A stretch of 38,757 nucleotides of DNA from Planctomycetota bacterium (GTDB taxonomy: Bacteria > Planctomycetota > Brocadiia > JAADGH01): positions 1-38,757 of the forward strand of contig JAADGH010000188.1 of NCBI GenBank assembly GCA_013152475.1. Reading direction: 5' to 3'. Position 1 is the first letter of the stretch. Each line of letters starts with the position of its first letter. The position numbers and the translations under genes are program-made. Below the pieces are notes generated by a model, which was not told the origin of the DNA, ran no database searches, and saw nothing but the letters and a program-made list of their open reading frames with translations. Shown in pieces: positions 32,694-38,757 of the stretch.

Positions 32694-33086
32694 CTATGGG
32701 GATCCCGCGCCCCCCGGCGCGCCCGGGGGCTTTCGGAACGAGGCAATCGCCTCGGCTTCGGTAGGATAGACATCCAGCACGGACTGCAGACCGGTTGACG
32801 AGAAAATGCCCATCAGCAGGGGAAAGACCTCACATACCTTCAGGTGTCCCCGGCGTGCGCGCAGGTTTCGATTCAGGGTGACCAGGAGCGTGATTCCGAT
32901 ACTGGACATGAACTTCACGTTGGACAGGTTCAGAATGACCTTACCGCCGACTCTCTCGGCCAGCGTGTTGAGCTCCTTCCCTGCTTGGTTGGCGTATAGG
33001 GGGTCGGTGACTTTGTCCACCTTGAACCGAATGAAGGTAATGTCCCCCCGCTTTTCCCATTGGATTGCACTCGACGCCTCAAACAT
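32694..33086 (-). CDS. STAS-domain anti-anti-sigma-like protein
   Basis: A 130-aa protein with a single STAS domain (about 8-115). Landmarks are GDITFIRFKVDKVTD, GGKVILNLSNVKFMSSIGITLLVTLNRNLRARRGHLKVCEV and IFSSTGLQSVLDVYPTEAEAIASF. The phosphorylatable Ser of SpoIIAA-type proteins corresponds to the FMSSIG segment; the preceding Asp of the usual D-S-S-G is replaced by Ser. It may be dephosphorylated by a PP2C phosphatase such as that at 6876. The start at 33086 is chosen because the open frame back to 33143 would begin at or before the predicted transcription start (about 33140), and AGGA precedes this ATG. Confidence 0.78.
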   Translation of the reverse strand: MFEASSAIQWEKRGDITFIRFKVDKVTDPLYANQAGKELNTLAERVGGKVILNLSNVKFMSSIGITLLVTLNRNLRARRGHLKVCEVFPLLMGIFSSTGLQSVLDVYPTEAEAIASFRKPPGAPGGAGSP

Positions 33087-33105
33087 TCCTGTCCATTCTC
33101 GATCA

Positions 33106-33117
33106 CTCGTGCACGAG
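33106..33117. promoter_or_regulatory. 12-bp palindrome in the STAS gene leader
   Basis: CTCGTGCACGAG lies between the predicted transcription start (near 33140) and the STAS start codon (33086), a position where a repressor could act. Chance cannot be excluded. Confidence 0.3.
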
Positions 33118-33146
33118 AAACGCAGCCTTCTTTCACAAAACATAGG

Positions 33147-33201
33147 ATTATGGCATGAATGCCTCTCCTTGTCAAGCTCGAATTGAGAGGAGTTTCCCCA
33201 T
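33147..33201 (-). promoter_or_regulatory. Upstream motif plus promoter of the STAS gene (copy 3)
   Basis: Minus strand: motif ATGGGGAAACTCCTCTCAA (33201-33183), -35 TTGACA (33175-33170), a 17-bp spacer and CATAAT (33152-33147). The motif begins 26 bp before the -35 box. This is the strongest promoter of the four. Confidence 0.65.
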
Positions 33202-33368
33202 GCGCTTCAGAGATGACAGGGCGTGTGTTCCGCGAACGAAACGGCCCAGGCGCAGTCGGTAACTCGGGTTGGGACAGATGGCGCTCCGGTTCTGGGGAAA
33301 GTACTCCGAATTGGGAATCGGTGGTCAAGAAGCGACCGAGGGACAAAGGCGATTGAGGTCAAAAGGGG

Positions 33369-33398
33369 TTGAATGTGAACGGATGCTGTTGCTATAAT
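33369..33398 (+). promoter_or_regulatory. Promoter of the pentapeptide-repeat gene
   Basis: TTGAAT (33369-33374), an 18-bp spacer and a perfect TATAAT (33393-33398), 55 bp before the start codon. The rest of the gap 33202-33368 shows no clear gene or further motif. Confidence 0.6.
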
Positions 33399-33452
33399 GA
33401 AACATCCAGGGATGTGCTGACAGGGGCTTTGGGTTGAAGGTATTGACAAGCT

Positions 33453-34994
33453 ATGGCGAACCAGAGGCATCTTGCGGTCGTTTCTTTGGGCACAGATGGG
33501 ATACGCCACTGGCGGGCCAAAAACCCGGACCAGCCCATGGACTTGAGCGGCGCAAACCTGGACGGGGTGGATCTCCGAGGGGCGGAGTTCCTCGGCGCGG
33601 ATTTGCGGAGGAGCTCTCTCCGCGAGGCCGACTTGGCGGTCTGCGGCCTTCGCGGGGCCCTTTTCGACGAGGCGACTCTCCAGCGGGCCTGCCTTGAGAG
33701 GGCAGACCTTGCTTGGGCCAGTCTTGTGGGGGCCAATGCGGGGGGGGCGGACCTGAAACGAGCCAAGCTGGAGAAGGCCAATCTGGAACGGGCGGACCTG
33801 ACAGGTGCGGACCTTTCCGGGGCGGACCTCACCGGGGCGAACCTCGTTGGTACGGTTCTCCACAGGGCAAATCTAACCGGCGCGAACCTGACCGGCGCGA
33901 ATTTGCTCGGCGCCAATCTGAAAGACGCCGATCTGAAGGGTACCGTATTGCGGGAGGCCAGCCTGATCGGGGCGGTAGTGACGAAGGGCGGGCTGGAGGT
34001 GGCCGATCTTGGCGGCAATCCCATGAGCGGCGTAATTGTTGAGGAACCCACGCCGGAGAGACCTCCCGAGCGCGAACCGGCTGCCCAGGCCGCTGCGCCC
34101 ACCCCGATGCCCATCCTGGAGACGCGCCGCGGCCGGCTTCGCGTCGAGATCAAAGACCGCGTCTCCCCCAAGAGCATGGTGGAGCTGCTGCGGGCGTTGG
34201 GCCAGCTCAGTGTGCTGATCGATCCCGCAGGTATTGTGATCGAGAAGATGGCGATTGGGCTCTCCGAGAATGTAATGAAAACTATTAACGAAGCGGAGCA
34301 AGCCCGATCGGGTGAGGCGCCGTCCTCCCGCAACTGGATGGTCGTGGAGATGGCCGGCCGGGCGGCGGCATGCGCCAAGGAATGCCTCGATGCCGTGGAG
34401 GCCCAGATCAAGATGGCCGCCACGAGCAAAGACCAGGACGCCAACGTCATCTCCATCCGGACCATCCGTTTGCGCAAACATCAATATGAAAACGCGCGGT
34501 GGCGGCTGAACCGCTATTCAGAGCTCGGCGTGACCGATGCCGACCTTGTTCGGAAGGTCGAACCCCTCGTCGAACGGTCTGTCGACCCTCTCGCCGTTCT
34601 GCAGGAGCTGGCGCGGGATTGCGTGACGTACGGCGCCAGGCTCTGTTACGTCGGCGGCGGAGAGGCGGAGATGGCAGCGGGGACGGCCGAGGCGCAGACC
34701 GAGGTCAAAAGGCTGATCGCGGCACTCAACTCCGGCGACTGGCACGCCCGGTGGTCGGCGGCGGTGGCGCTCGGGCAGATGGGGCCGGACGCCGCCTTCG
34801 CGGTACCAGACTTGATCGAGTGCATGAAAGACGAAAAGCGCGCCGTGCGCTACACGGCAGTGTGCGCTCTCTCCGCCATCGGCCCCCCGGCGGCGAACGC
34901 CGCCGTGCCTGCTCTGGTCACCGCGCTGAGAGACGGCGATCTGGCGGTTCGGAGCGAAGCCGCCAAGGCCCTCAAGATCCTCTCGCCCGAATGA
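33453..34994 (+). CDS. Pentapeptide-repeat/HEAT-repeat protein
   Basis: A 513-aa cytoplasmic protein combining two repeat types. Residues about 27-190 form a right-handed pentapeptide beta helix with A(D/N)LxG-type units (DLSGANLDGVDLRGAEFLGADL ... ADLTGADLSGADLTGANL). A Pro-rich linker (TPERPPEREPAAQAAAPTP) leads to a middle helical domain of unknown type (about 225-420). The last 85 residues are HEAT/PBS-like repeats (KRLIAALNSGDWHARWSAAVALGQMGPDAAFAVPDLIECM ... VPALVTALRDGDLAVRSEAAKALKIL). Both ends are protein-interaction surfaces; pentapeptide proteins can mimic DNA or scaffold complexes. No enzyme signature is seen. Confidence 0.87.
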   Translation: MANQRHLAVVSLGTDGIRHWRAKNPDQPMDLSGANLDGVDLRGAEFLGADLRRSSLREADLAVCGLRGALFDEATLQRACLERADLAWASLVGANAGGADLKRAKLEKANLERADLTGADLSGADLTGANLVGTVLHRANLTGANLTGANLLGANLKDADLKGTVLREASLIGAVVTKGGLEVADLGGNPMSGVIVEEPTPERPPEREPAAQAAAPTPMPILETRRGRLRVEIKDRVSPKSMVELLRALGQLSVLIDPAGIVIEKMAIGLSENVMKTINEAEQARSGEAPSSRNWMVVEMAGRAAACAKECLDAVEAQIKMAATSKDQDANVISIRTIRLRKHQYENARWRLNRYSELGVTDADLVRKVEPLVERSVDPLAVLQELARDCVTYGARLCYVGGGEAEMAAGTAEAQTEVKRLIAALNSGDWHARWSAAVALGQMGPDAAFAVPDLIECMKDEKRAVRYTAVCALSAIGPPAANAAVPALVTALRDGDLAVRSEAAKALKILSPE

Positions 34995-35052
34995 TCCGGC
35001 CGGCCGGCGCAATGCCTCGCGAGAGGCCCAGTGGGCGGGCCGGAAAGAATGA

Positions 35053-35081
35053 TTGCATTTCCGCCGGTCTCGTCGTATTAT
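35053..35081 (+). promoter_or_regulatory. Promoter of the methyltransferase pair, possibly leaderless
   Basis: TTGCAT (35053-35058), a 17-bp spacer and TATTAT (35076-35081). The +1 is expected at about 35088, directly before the ATG at 35089, and there is no Shine-Dalgarno site. As at the AraC gene, this suggests a leaderless message. Confidence 0.45.
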
Positions 35082-35088
35082 CTTGCCC

Positions 35089-35724
35089 ATGAAGACCCGG
35101 ATCATCCGATTCAACAAGGCCGTCACGACCCGGCGGCGCATCGACCAATATCTTTCAGCGAACCGGCTGGCAGGCCTGACGCTCGACGTCGGCGGGAGGC
35201 GCGGCGGACACTATCGTGAGTGCTATAGCGAGGCCGTCGTGGTCGACATCGACCGCACCGTGCCGATTGACGTTCAGGCCGATGCCCACATGCTGCCCTT
35301 CCGAGCCGACGCGTTCGACTCGATCCTCTGCATGGAGGTGATCGAGCACATGGACCGTCCGGGGCAGGGCGTCGACGAGATGCGCCGGGTGCTCCGGTGC
35401 GGGGGGCGGCTCCTTCTCACCACGCGGTTTCTGTTTCCCATTCACGACGCTCCGGGAGATTTCTTCCGATTCACACGCTTCGGCCTTGGGCGCCTGTTGC
35501 GGAAATGGCGCGTGGAGGAGATTCTGGAGACGGACACGTCAATCGAAACGCTTGACATCGTCCTGAACCGGTTTGCTTTTGACAAGGGGCTCCATGCGTG
35601 TTTCCGGTCCGCCATCCTCGGGCTGTCCCTGCTGATGCTCCCCATTGCGCGGGTGCTCTCCAGAGTAGTCAGGACGAACGCCGTGGCCACGGGTTACATC
35701 GTTTCAGCGAGGAAGCCCGAATGA
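35089..35724 (+). CDS. Class I SAM-dependent methyltransferase
   Basis: A 211-aa methyltransferase of the Methyltransf_11 type. SAM motif I is TLDVGGRRGGHY, followed by VVVDIDRTVPIDVQADAHMLPF and FDSILCMEVIEHM, then EMRRVLRCGGRLLLTTRFLFP. The segment DAPGDFFRFTRFGLGRLL is common in methyltransferases of O-antigen and capsule clusters. The start at 35089 is supported by the promoter position. Overlaps the next gene by 4 bp (ATGA), so the two methyltransferases are translated together. Confidence 0.82.
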   Translation: MKTRIIRFNKAVTTRRRIDQYLSANRLAGLTLDVGGRRGGHYRECYSEAVVVDIDRTVPIDVQADAHMLPFRADAFDSILCMEVIEHMDRPGQGVDEMRRVLRCGGRLLLTTRFLFPIHDAPGDFFRFTRFGLGRLLRKWRVEEILETDTSIETLDIVLNRFAFDKGLHACFRSAILGLSLLMLPIARVLSRVVRTNAVATGYIVSARKPE

Positions 35725-36554
35725 GCGGCGAGGATCGTCCCTTCTGCGGCCATGTGCCGACGACGTGTGCGGTATGCGGGGCGGACCGATATTACGTCAT
35801 GTACACCATTCGCGGCAAACACCACCGGCTGTTCAGGTGCGACGGCGACGAGCAGGTGGTCAAGTGCAAACGATGCGGCCTGGTCTATCTGAATCCCATT
35901 CCAGACCCCGATGCCCTGCTTCACGTCTGGAGCGATCATCCGGTGACGGAGAGCGACATCAGCAGCACCCTGGCCGATGCTGCGCTGGGTGACGTGGCCA
36001 ACATCCGAAGGTTCAAGACGTCGGGGACGCTCCTGGAGATTGGGTGCGGCTACGGCGCCCTTCTGGGCGAGGCGCAGCGGGCGGGCTTCGATGTCTGCGG
36101 CTGGGAGGTGAACCCGCGCAAGTGCGAGTATATCAAAAGGACCCATGGCGTGGAGAACGTCTTCTGGGAGCCGCCCTGGGAGAGAGGGCTTCCCGACAGG
36201 ACCTTCGACGTGATTGCGATGCTCGACGTGATCGAGCATATCCGGGAGATTCATGAGATTCTGAGAGAGATTCGACGTCTCCTGAAGGATGACGGCATCC
36301 TCTACCTCAACACGCCGAACCTGGACGGGATTCGCTCCCGTATCAAGCGCCGGCGCTGGCCGTACTTTATTGCGCTGAGCCACATCTATTTTTTCACCTG
36401 CGAGACGCTGGACAAGCTGCTGCGGACGGAGGGGATGACGGTGCGCAAGCGCCTGATCCGGCCCTCGCGTTCGTTCGCCCGCAATCTGGTGAAGTCCGCG
36501 CTCCGCACGGTGAACATCTTTGATGAGCTCTGCGTCGTGGCCGCGAAGGCGTGA
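35721..36554 (+). CDS. Methyltransferase with N-terminal zinc ribbon
   Basis: A 277-aa protein with a zinc-ribbon start (CAVCG at C16-C19 and CKRCG, with YYVMYTIRGKHH between) followed by a class I methyltransferase domain: TLLEIGCGYGALLGEAQRAGFDVCGWEVNP, FDVIAMLDVIEHIREIHEILREIRRLLKDDGILYLNTPN and LSHIYFFTCETLDKLLRTEGM. This architecture (zinc ribbon plus Methyltransf_23-like) is typical of sugar C- or O-methyltransferases in surface polysaccharide clusters. The start at 35721 overlaps the upstream stop. Ends 6 bp before the convergent GT-C-like gene. Confidence 0.85.
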   Translation: MSGEDRPFCGHVPTTCAVCGADRYYVMYTIRGKHHRLFRCDGDEQVVKCKRCGLVYLNPIPDPDALLHVWSDHPVTESDISSTLADAALGDVANIRRFKTSGTLLEIGCGYGALLGEAQRAGFDVCGWEVNPRKCEYIKRTHGVENVFWEPPWERGLPDRTFDVIAMLDVIEHIREIHEILREIRRLLKDDGILYLNTPNLDGIRSRIKRRRWPYFIALSHIYFFTCETLDKLLRTEGMTVRKRLIRPSRSFARNLVKSALRTVNIFDELCVVAAKA

Positions 36555-36560
36555 GGCCCG

Positions 36561-37784
36561 TCAGCCGGCGCCGATCAGGATGTACGGTTCTCGCACGCCG
36601 CTGAAGATGCGAAGCACCGCCAAGGCCGCAAGGCCCATCACCCACACGAAGAGCCATGGACTGATTTTCTCTTTCTGGTCCCTGTAGCACAGGGCGAAGG
36701 GGAGAAAGATGCCGGCGTTGATGCGGGTCGCGTTCACGAAAGTGTCCAACACCCGCTTGTCCAGGATGAGGATAAAGAGAAGTTGGGCAAACAGCATGAA
36801 GGCATAGAGGTTGTTTCTCTTGCGCCAAAGCTTCCAGCAAGTCAAGACCAGCATGGCCAGGAACAAAAGCAACGCGGGGACGACCATCATCTGTCGCGCA
36901 TAGCGGATGAAACCCTGTGAGGGTCCGACGCGCGTGAGATCGACCACGGCCCGGACGATCCCTACCAAGGGCAGGTTGATAGCCATGGGGCTGCCGGAAA
37001 ACAGCTTGGCGCCGAGCTGGTGTGCGAAGTACGCCTGGCTAACCAGGAACGGTACAGGCACAAGGGCGAGGCAAATCACATTCTTCCACCGACGGTGGAT
37101 CAGTTCCCACAGCCCGAGCGGCCCGGCGACGAGAACGGCACTCTCCCATGTGACAAACGCAAGGGCGAAAAGCAGGGCGGACGGAACCATCCGCTTGCGC
37201 TCGTAAAGATCGAGGGCCGCGACAATCATGAAGAAGCAGAGATGCATCTGGAGATCGAGCCAGAACCCGAACAGCATCCCCGGCCCGAGCACAAAGATCA
37301 GGCTGAGCCAGGGGCTTGCCCCGCGGCGCATGAGCATCCTCATCAGCACGATCGTGATTCCCACCATGGACGCAACGTTGATGAAGACCATCGCAAGGGG
37401 GAAAAAACGAGGCCGGCCTGCCGCGATGAGGTGGATGAGCGCGGGGTAGACAAAACGCTGGTAGCGCACGAACTTGGACTGCGATTTGTACGTCGGCGCG
37501 ATGTCCGGGTTCAACAGGAACGGGTCGAGAGCGACCATGTAGTAGTCGCAGGCGTCGTACCCGGACAGATGGGTATACTTCACGGTCCCCGGAGCGAAGT
37601 GCTCTTTGTCTGCCCACTGGAACGAGGACCCCACATTCACGAAGCAGCTCAGGTTGAAGCCGAAGAACGCGGAGTAGCCGAGGATGATGGCGAGATGAAC
37701 CGCAACCGCAACCGCCAGCGGCTTCCAGGCATGGAGCCAAAAGGGCGTCGCGTCGGCCGCCGAGCTGTTCTCGTTTTCAGCCAT
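36561..37784 (-). CDS. Polytopic GT-C-like glycosyltransferase candidate
   Basis: A 407-aa membrane protein with about ten predicted helices. The first external loop contains LSGYDACDYYMVALDP; membrane glycosyltransferases often have the related GYDGQFYY.IA.DP pattern, where an Asp is catalytic. Similarity to a GT-C fold is therefore probable but not proven, and the substrate is unknown. The start at 37784 (MAENENSS) overlaps the preceding methyltransferase gene by 8 bp and has AGCAGG directly upstream; an earlier in-frame start at 37820 is not supported. Likely part of a surface glycan or lipid pathway with the neighbouring methyltransferases. Confidence 0.7.
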   Translation of the reverse strand: MAENENSSAADATPFWLHAWKPLAVAVAVHLAIILGYSAFFGFNLSCFVNVGSSFQWADKEHFAPGTVKYTHLSGYDACDYYMVALDPFLLNPDIAPTYKSQSKFVRYQRFVYPALIHLIAAGRPRFFPLAMVFINVASMVGITIVLMRMLMRRGASPWLSLIFVLGPGMLFGFWLDLQMHLCFFMIVAALDLYERKRMVPSALLFALAFVTWESAVLVAGPLGLWELIHRRWKNVICLALVPVPFLVSQAYFAHQLGAKLFSGSPMAINLPLVGIVRAVVDLTRVGPSQGFIRYARQMMVVPALLLFLAMLVLTCWKLWRKRNNLYAFMLFAQLLFILILDKRVLDTFVNATRINAGIFLPFALCYRDQKEKISPWLFVWVMGLAALAVLRIFSGVREPYILIGAG

Positions 37785-38436
37785 CCTGCTTGGGCAATGG
37801 CTCCGGCTGGGGGCAGACACCGTTTTTGCTCGCGACGGAGAACATCTTCATGCCGAGGTTGCGGAGGACAAACGTGTCGATATCGAAGAATTCCCCCATG
37901 CTCTTCTTCAGTTTCTTCGGGGTGAACCGAGAGGGATGCACGTTGTGGTCGTAGGGCTTGCAGTTGCCGCCGAAGATGCGGTACCACGTGTTTTCGAGGG
38001 ACAGCCAAAGATAGCTGTCGTAGTTCTCGGTGCATATTTCGAGCCGGCCCCCCGGCTTCAGGACCCGATGGAGTTCTTTCAGCGCCAGGCGGGGCTCGTA
38101 CAGGTGCTCGATGGCATCGTTCATCACAACGCCGTCGAAGGTATCGTCCTCAAACGAGAGGGTGTATACATCTCCGACTTCGTAGGTGCCATCGTGGTTT
38201 TCCTGGCAGAAACGGATGGCGTCGGGCTGAATGTCGACCCCGTAAATCTGGTACTCGTCCGTGAAGTCTGCCGTCACGAAACCACAACCGCAACAGGCGT
38301 CGAGGAGGGTCGAACCCACCGGAAAGCTCTTGATGAAGTTGCAGATGAACCGATGTTTCGCCGCGAAGTAGATGTTGCGCGGGAAGGTCGTCCCCTTCTT
38401 CAGATAATTGAAATAATATTGCTCTTCGTACTTCAT
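37777..38436 (-). CDS. Class I SAM-dependent methyltransferase
   Basis: A 219-aa methyltransferase. It has STLLDACCGCGFVTADFTDEYQIYGVDIQPDAI (motif I and the acidic motif II), DDTFDGVVMNDAIEHL and ELHRVLKPGGRLEICTENYDS. The C-terminal half (NTWYRIFGGNCKPYDHNVHPSRFTPKKLKK) is typical of polysaccharide-cluster methyltransferases. Its stop overlaps the start of the GT-C-like gene by 8 bp, and its own ATG overlaps the stop of a small upstream ORF (ATGA), giving a three-gene unit downstream of motif copy 4. Confidence 0.83.
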   Translation of the reverse strand: MKYEEQYYFNYLKKGTTFPRNIYFAAKHRFICNFIKSFPVGSTLLDACCGCGFVTADFTDEYQIYGVDIQPDAIRFCQENHDGTYEVGDVYTLSFEDDTFDGVVMNDAIEHLYEPRLALKELHRVLKPGGRLEICTENYDSYLWLSLENTWYRIFGGNCKPYDHNVHPSRFTPKKLKKSMGEFFDIDTFVLRNLGMKMFSVASKNGVCPQPEPLPKQDG

Positions 38437-38588
38437 TGCTCGAACAATCCGTTCTTGTCTTCTCCCATCTCCTTCGGCCCGAAACTCCAGGCCTGACCGG
38501 GCGTGCCGCACAGCAGACAAGCAATAACGGGGATGACAAGAAAACCATCCAGGGAATCAGACAGCAAGGCAGTCGGATGGGTATACAT
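38433..38588 (-). CDS. Possible small exported peptide
   Basis: A 51-aa ORF (MYTHPTALLSDSLDGFLVIPVIACLLCGTPGQAWSF...) whose stop overlaps the methyltransferase start (ATGA), suggesting translational coupling. It has a hydrophobic stretch (residues about 14-27) and a possible cleavage site after GQA. There is no strong ribosome site; a TTG at 38624 would give 63 aa. It may be an expressed small gene or merely a leader that loads ribosomes onto the next gene. Confidence 0.35.
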   Translation of the reverse strand: MYTHPTALLSDSLDGFLVIPVIACLLCGTPGQAWSFGPKEMGEDKNGLFEQ

Positions 38589-38678
38589 GCTGTGCCGCAA
38601 TCCCGCTCGCCCGTCCGCATTCAACTGTGGGAGGTCCTTCCACGCCGCTATTGCAATTGCAATAATTGCAACACATTA

Positions 38679-38734
38679 CTTTTACCATAATCCGTCTTGC
38701 GTGTCAAGATTCCTTTTGAGAGGAGTTTCCCCAT
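38679..38734 (-). promoter_or_regulatory. Upstream motif plus promoter at the right edge (copy 4)
   Basis: Minus strand: motif ATGGGGAAACTCCTCTCAA (38734-38716), -35 TTGACA (38707-38702), a 17-bp spacer and TAAAAG (38684-38679). The motif begins 27 bp before the -35 box. The first candidate gene is the small ORF at 38588 or the methyltransferase at 38436. The A/T-rich repeat TTGCAATTATTGCAATTGCAA lies just downstream (about 38651-38671). Confidence 0.55.
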
Positions 38735-38745
38735 AACCTGTGCGG

Positions 38746-38757
38746 TGTCATTGCGAG
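38746..38757. repeat. Edge of a possible dispersed repeat (TGTCATTGCGAG)
   Basis: The window ends in TGTCATTGCGAG. From memory, this is how a common intergenic repeat of many uncultured bacteria begins (TGTCATTGCGAG...GCGAAGCAATC). Only the first 12 bases are visible, so this is a suggestion. Confidence 0.3.

Noticed and set aside
33190..33261. AGGAGTTTCCCCATG read as ribosome site plus start of a 20-codon ORF
   Set aside because: The match belongs to the promoter motif on the other strand; copy 4 has ATA in place of ATG, and the ORF is short and not protein-like.
33290..33312. Possible fifth copy of the promoter motif (TGGGGAAAGTACTCC)
   Set aside because: Matches only partly and lies about 75 bp from the nearest promoter, outside the 26-28 bp geometry.

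Overview
The window is 38.8 kb of GC-rich bacterial chromosome, with about 31 protein genes on both strands, mostly in short overlapping operons. No rRNA, tRNA, CRISPR array or intact transposase was recognised. The gene content suggests an uncultured, carbohydrate-degrading bacterium of the Planctomycetota/Lentisphaerota/Hydrogenedentota type. The pointers are a CehA/McbA-like PHP hydrolase, a secreted DUF4838 protein, a UroD-like protein, tandem SUMF1-type domains, secreted paralogue pairs, FG-GAP and pentapeptide proteins, and sigma-70-like promoters. The phylum cannot be fixed by reading alone.

Layout. 1-4.8 kb: 3' part of a CehA-like hydrolase with a His-rich tail, a DUF433/DUF5615 toxin-antitoxin pair with its own promoter, a remnant of a second His-rich tail, an HpcH/HpaI aldolase and two tandem secreted paralogues. 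5.0-8.6 kb: an alanine/glycine:cation symporter carrying an extra OB-like domain, divergent from an FHA-GAF-PP2C phosphatase. 8.6-13.3 kb: a small Cys-rich membrane protein, a lipoprotein with two SUMF1 domains and a DinG-type helicase with a decayed exonuclease domain, all overlapping. 13.4-18.1 kb: hemL, a coupled alpha/alpha-barrel protein, a TPR-like protein and two small exported paralogues, closed by a 173-bp inverted-repeat element. 18.2-23.4 kb: a four-gene minus-strand operon (DegT aminotransferase, MBL hydrolase, UroD-like protein, radical SAM enzyme) divergent from an AraC regulator. 23.4-30.4 kb: DUF4838 protein, a broken ORF, a sugar isomerase/epimerase, a methyltransferase, an orphan GspF-like membrane protein and an FG-GAP protein. 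30.5-35.0 kb: a membrane protein with a spermidine-synthase-like domain, a STAS protein and a pentapeptide/HEAT protein. 35.0-38.8 kb: three methyltransferases and a GT-C-like membrane protein, probably for surface glycans.

The most interesting signal is regulatory. A 15-19 bp motif (core ATGGGGAAACTCCTC) occurs four times, on both strands, each time starting 26-28 bp upstream of a TTGAC-type -35 box with a plausible -10 box about 17 bp further on. The promoters face four unrelated transcription units, and the sequences between motif, -35 and -10 differ from copy to copy. This looks like a binding site for an undescribed regulator, or a mobile promoter. The AraC/radical-SAM/UroD-like/MBL/DegT locus is the best candidate for an undescribed enzyme system.
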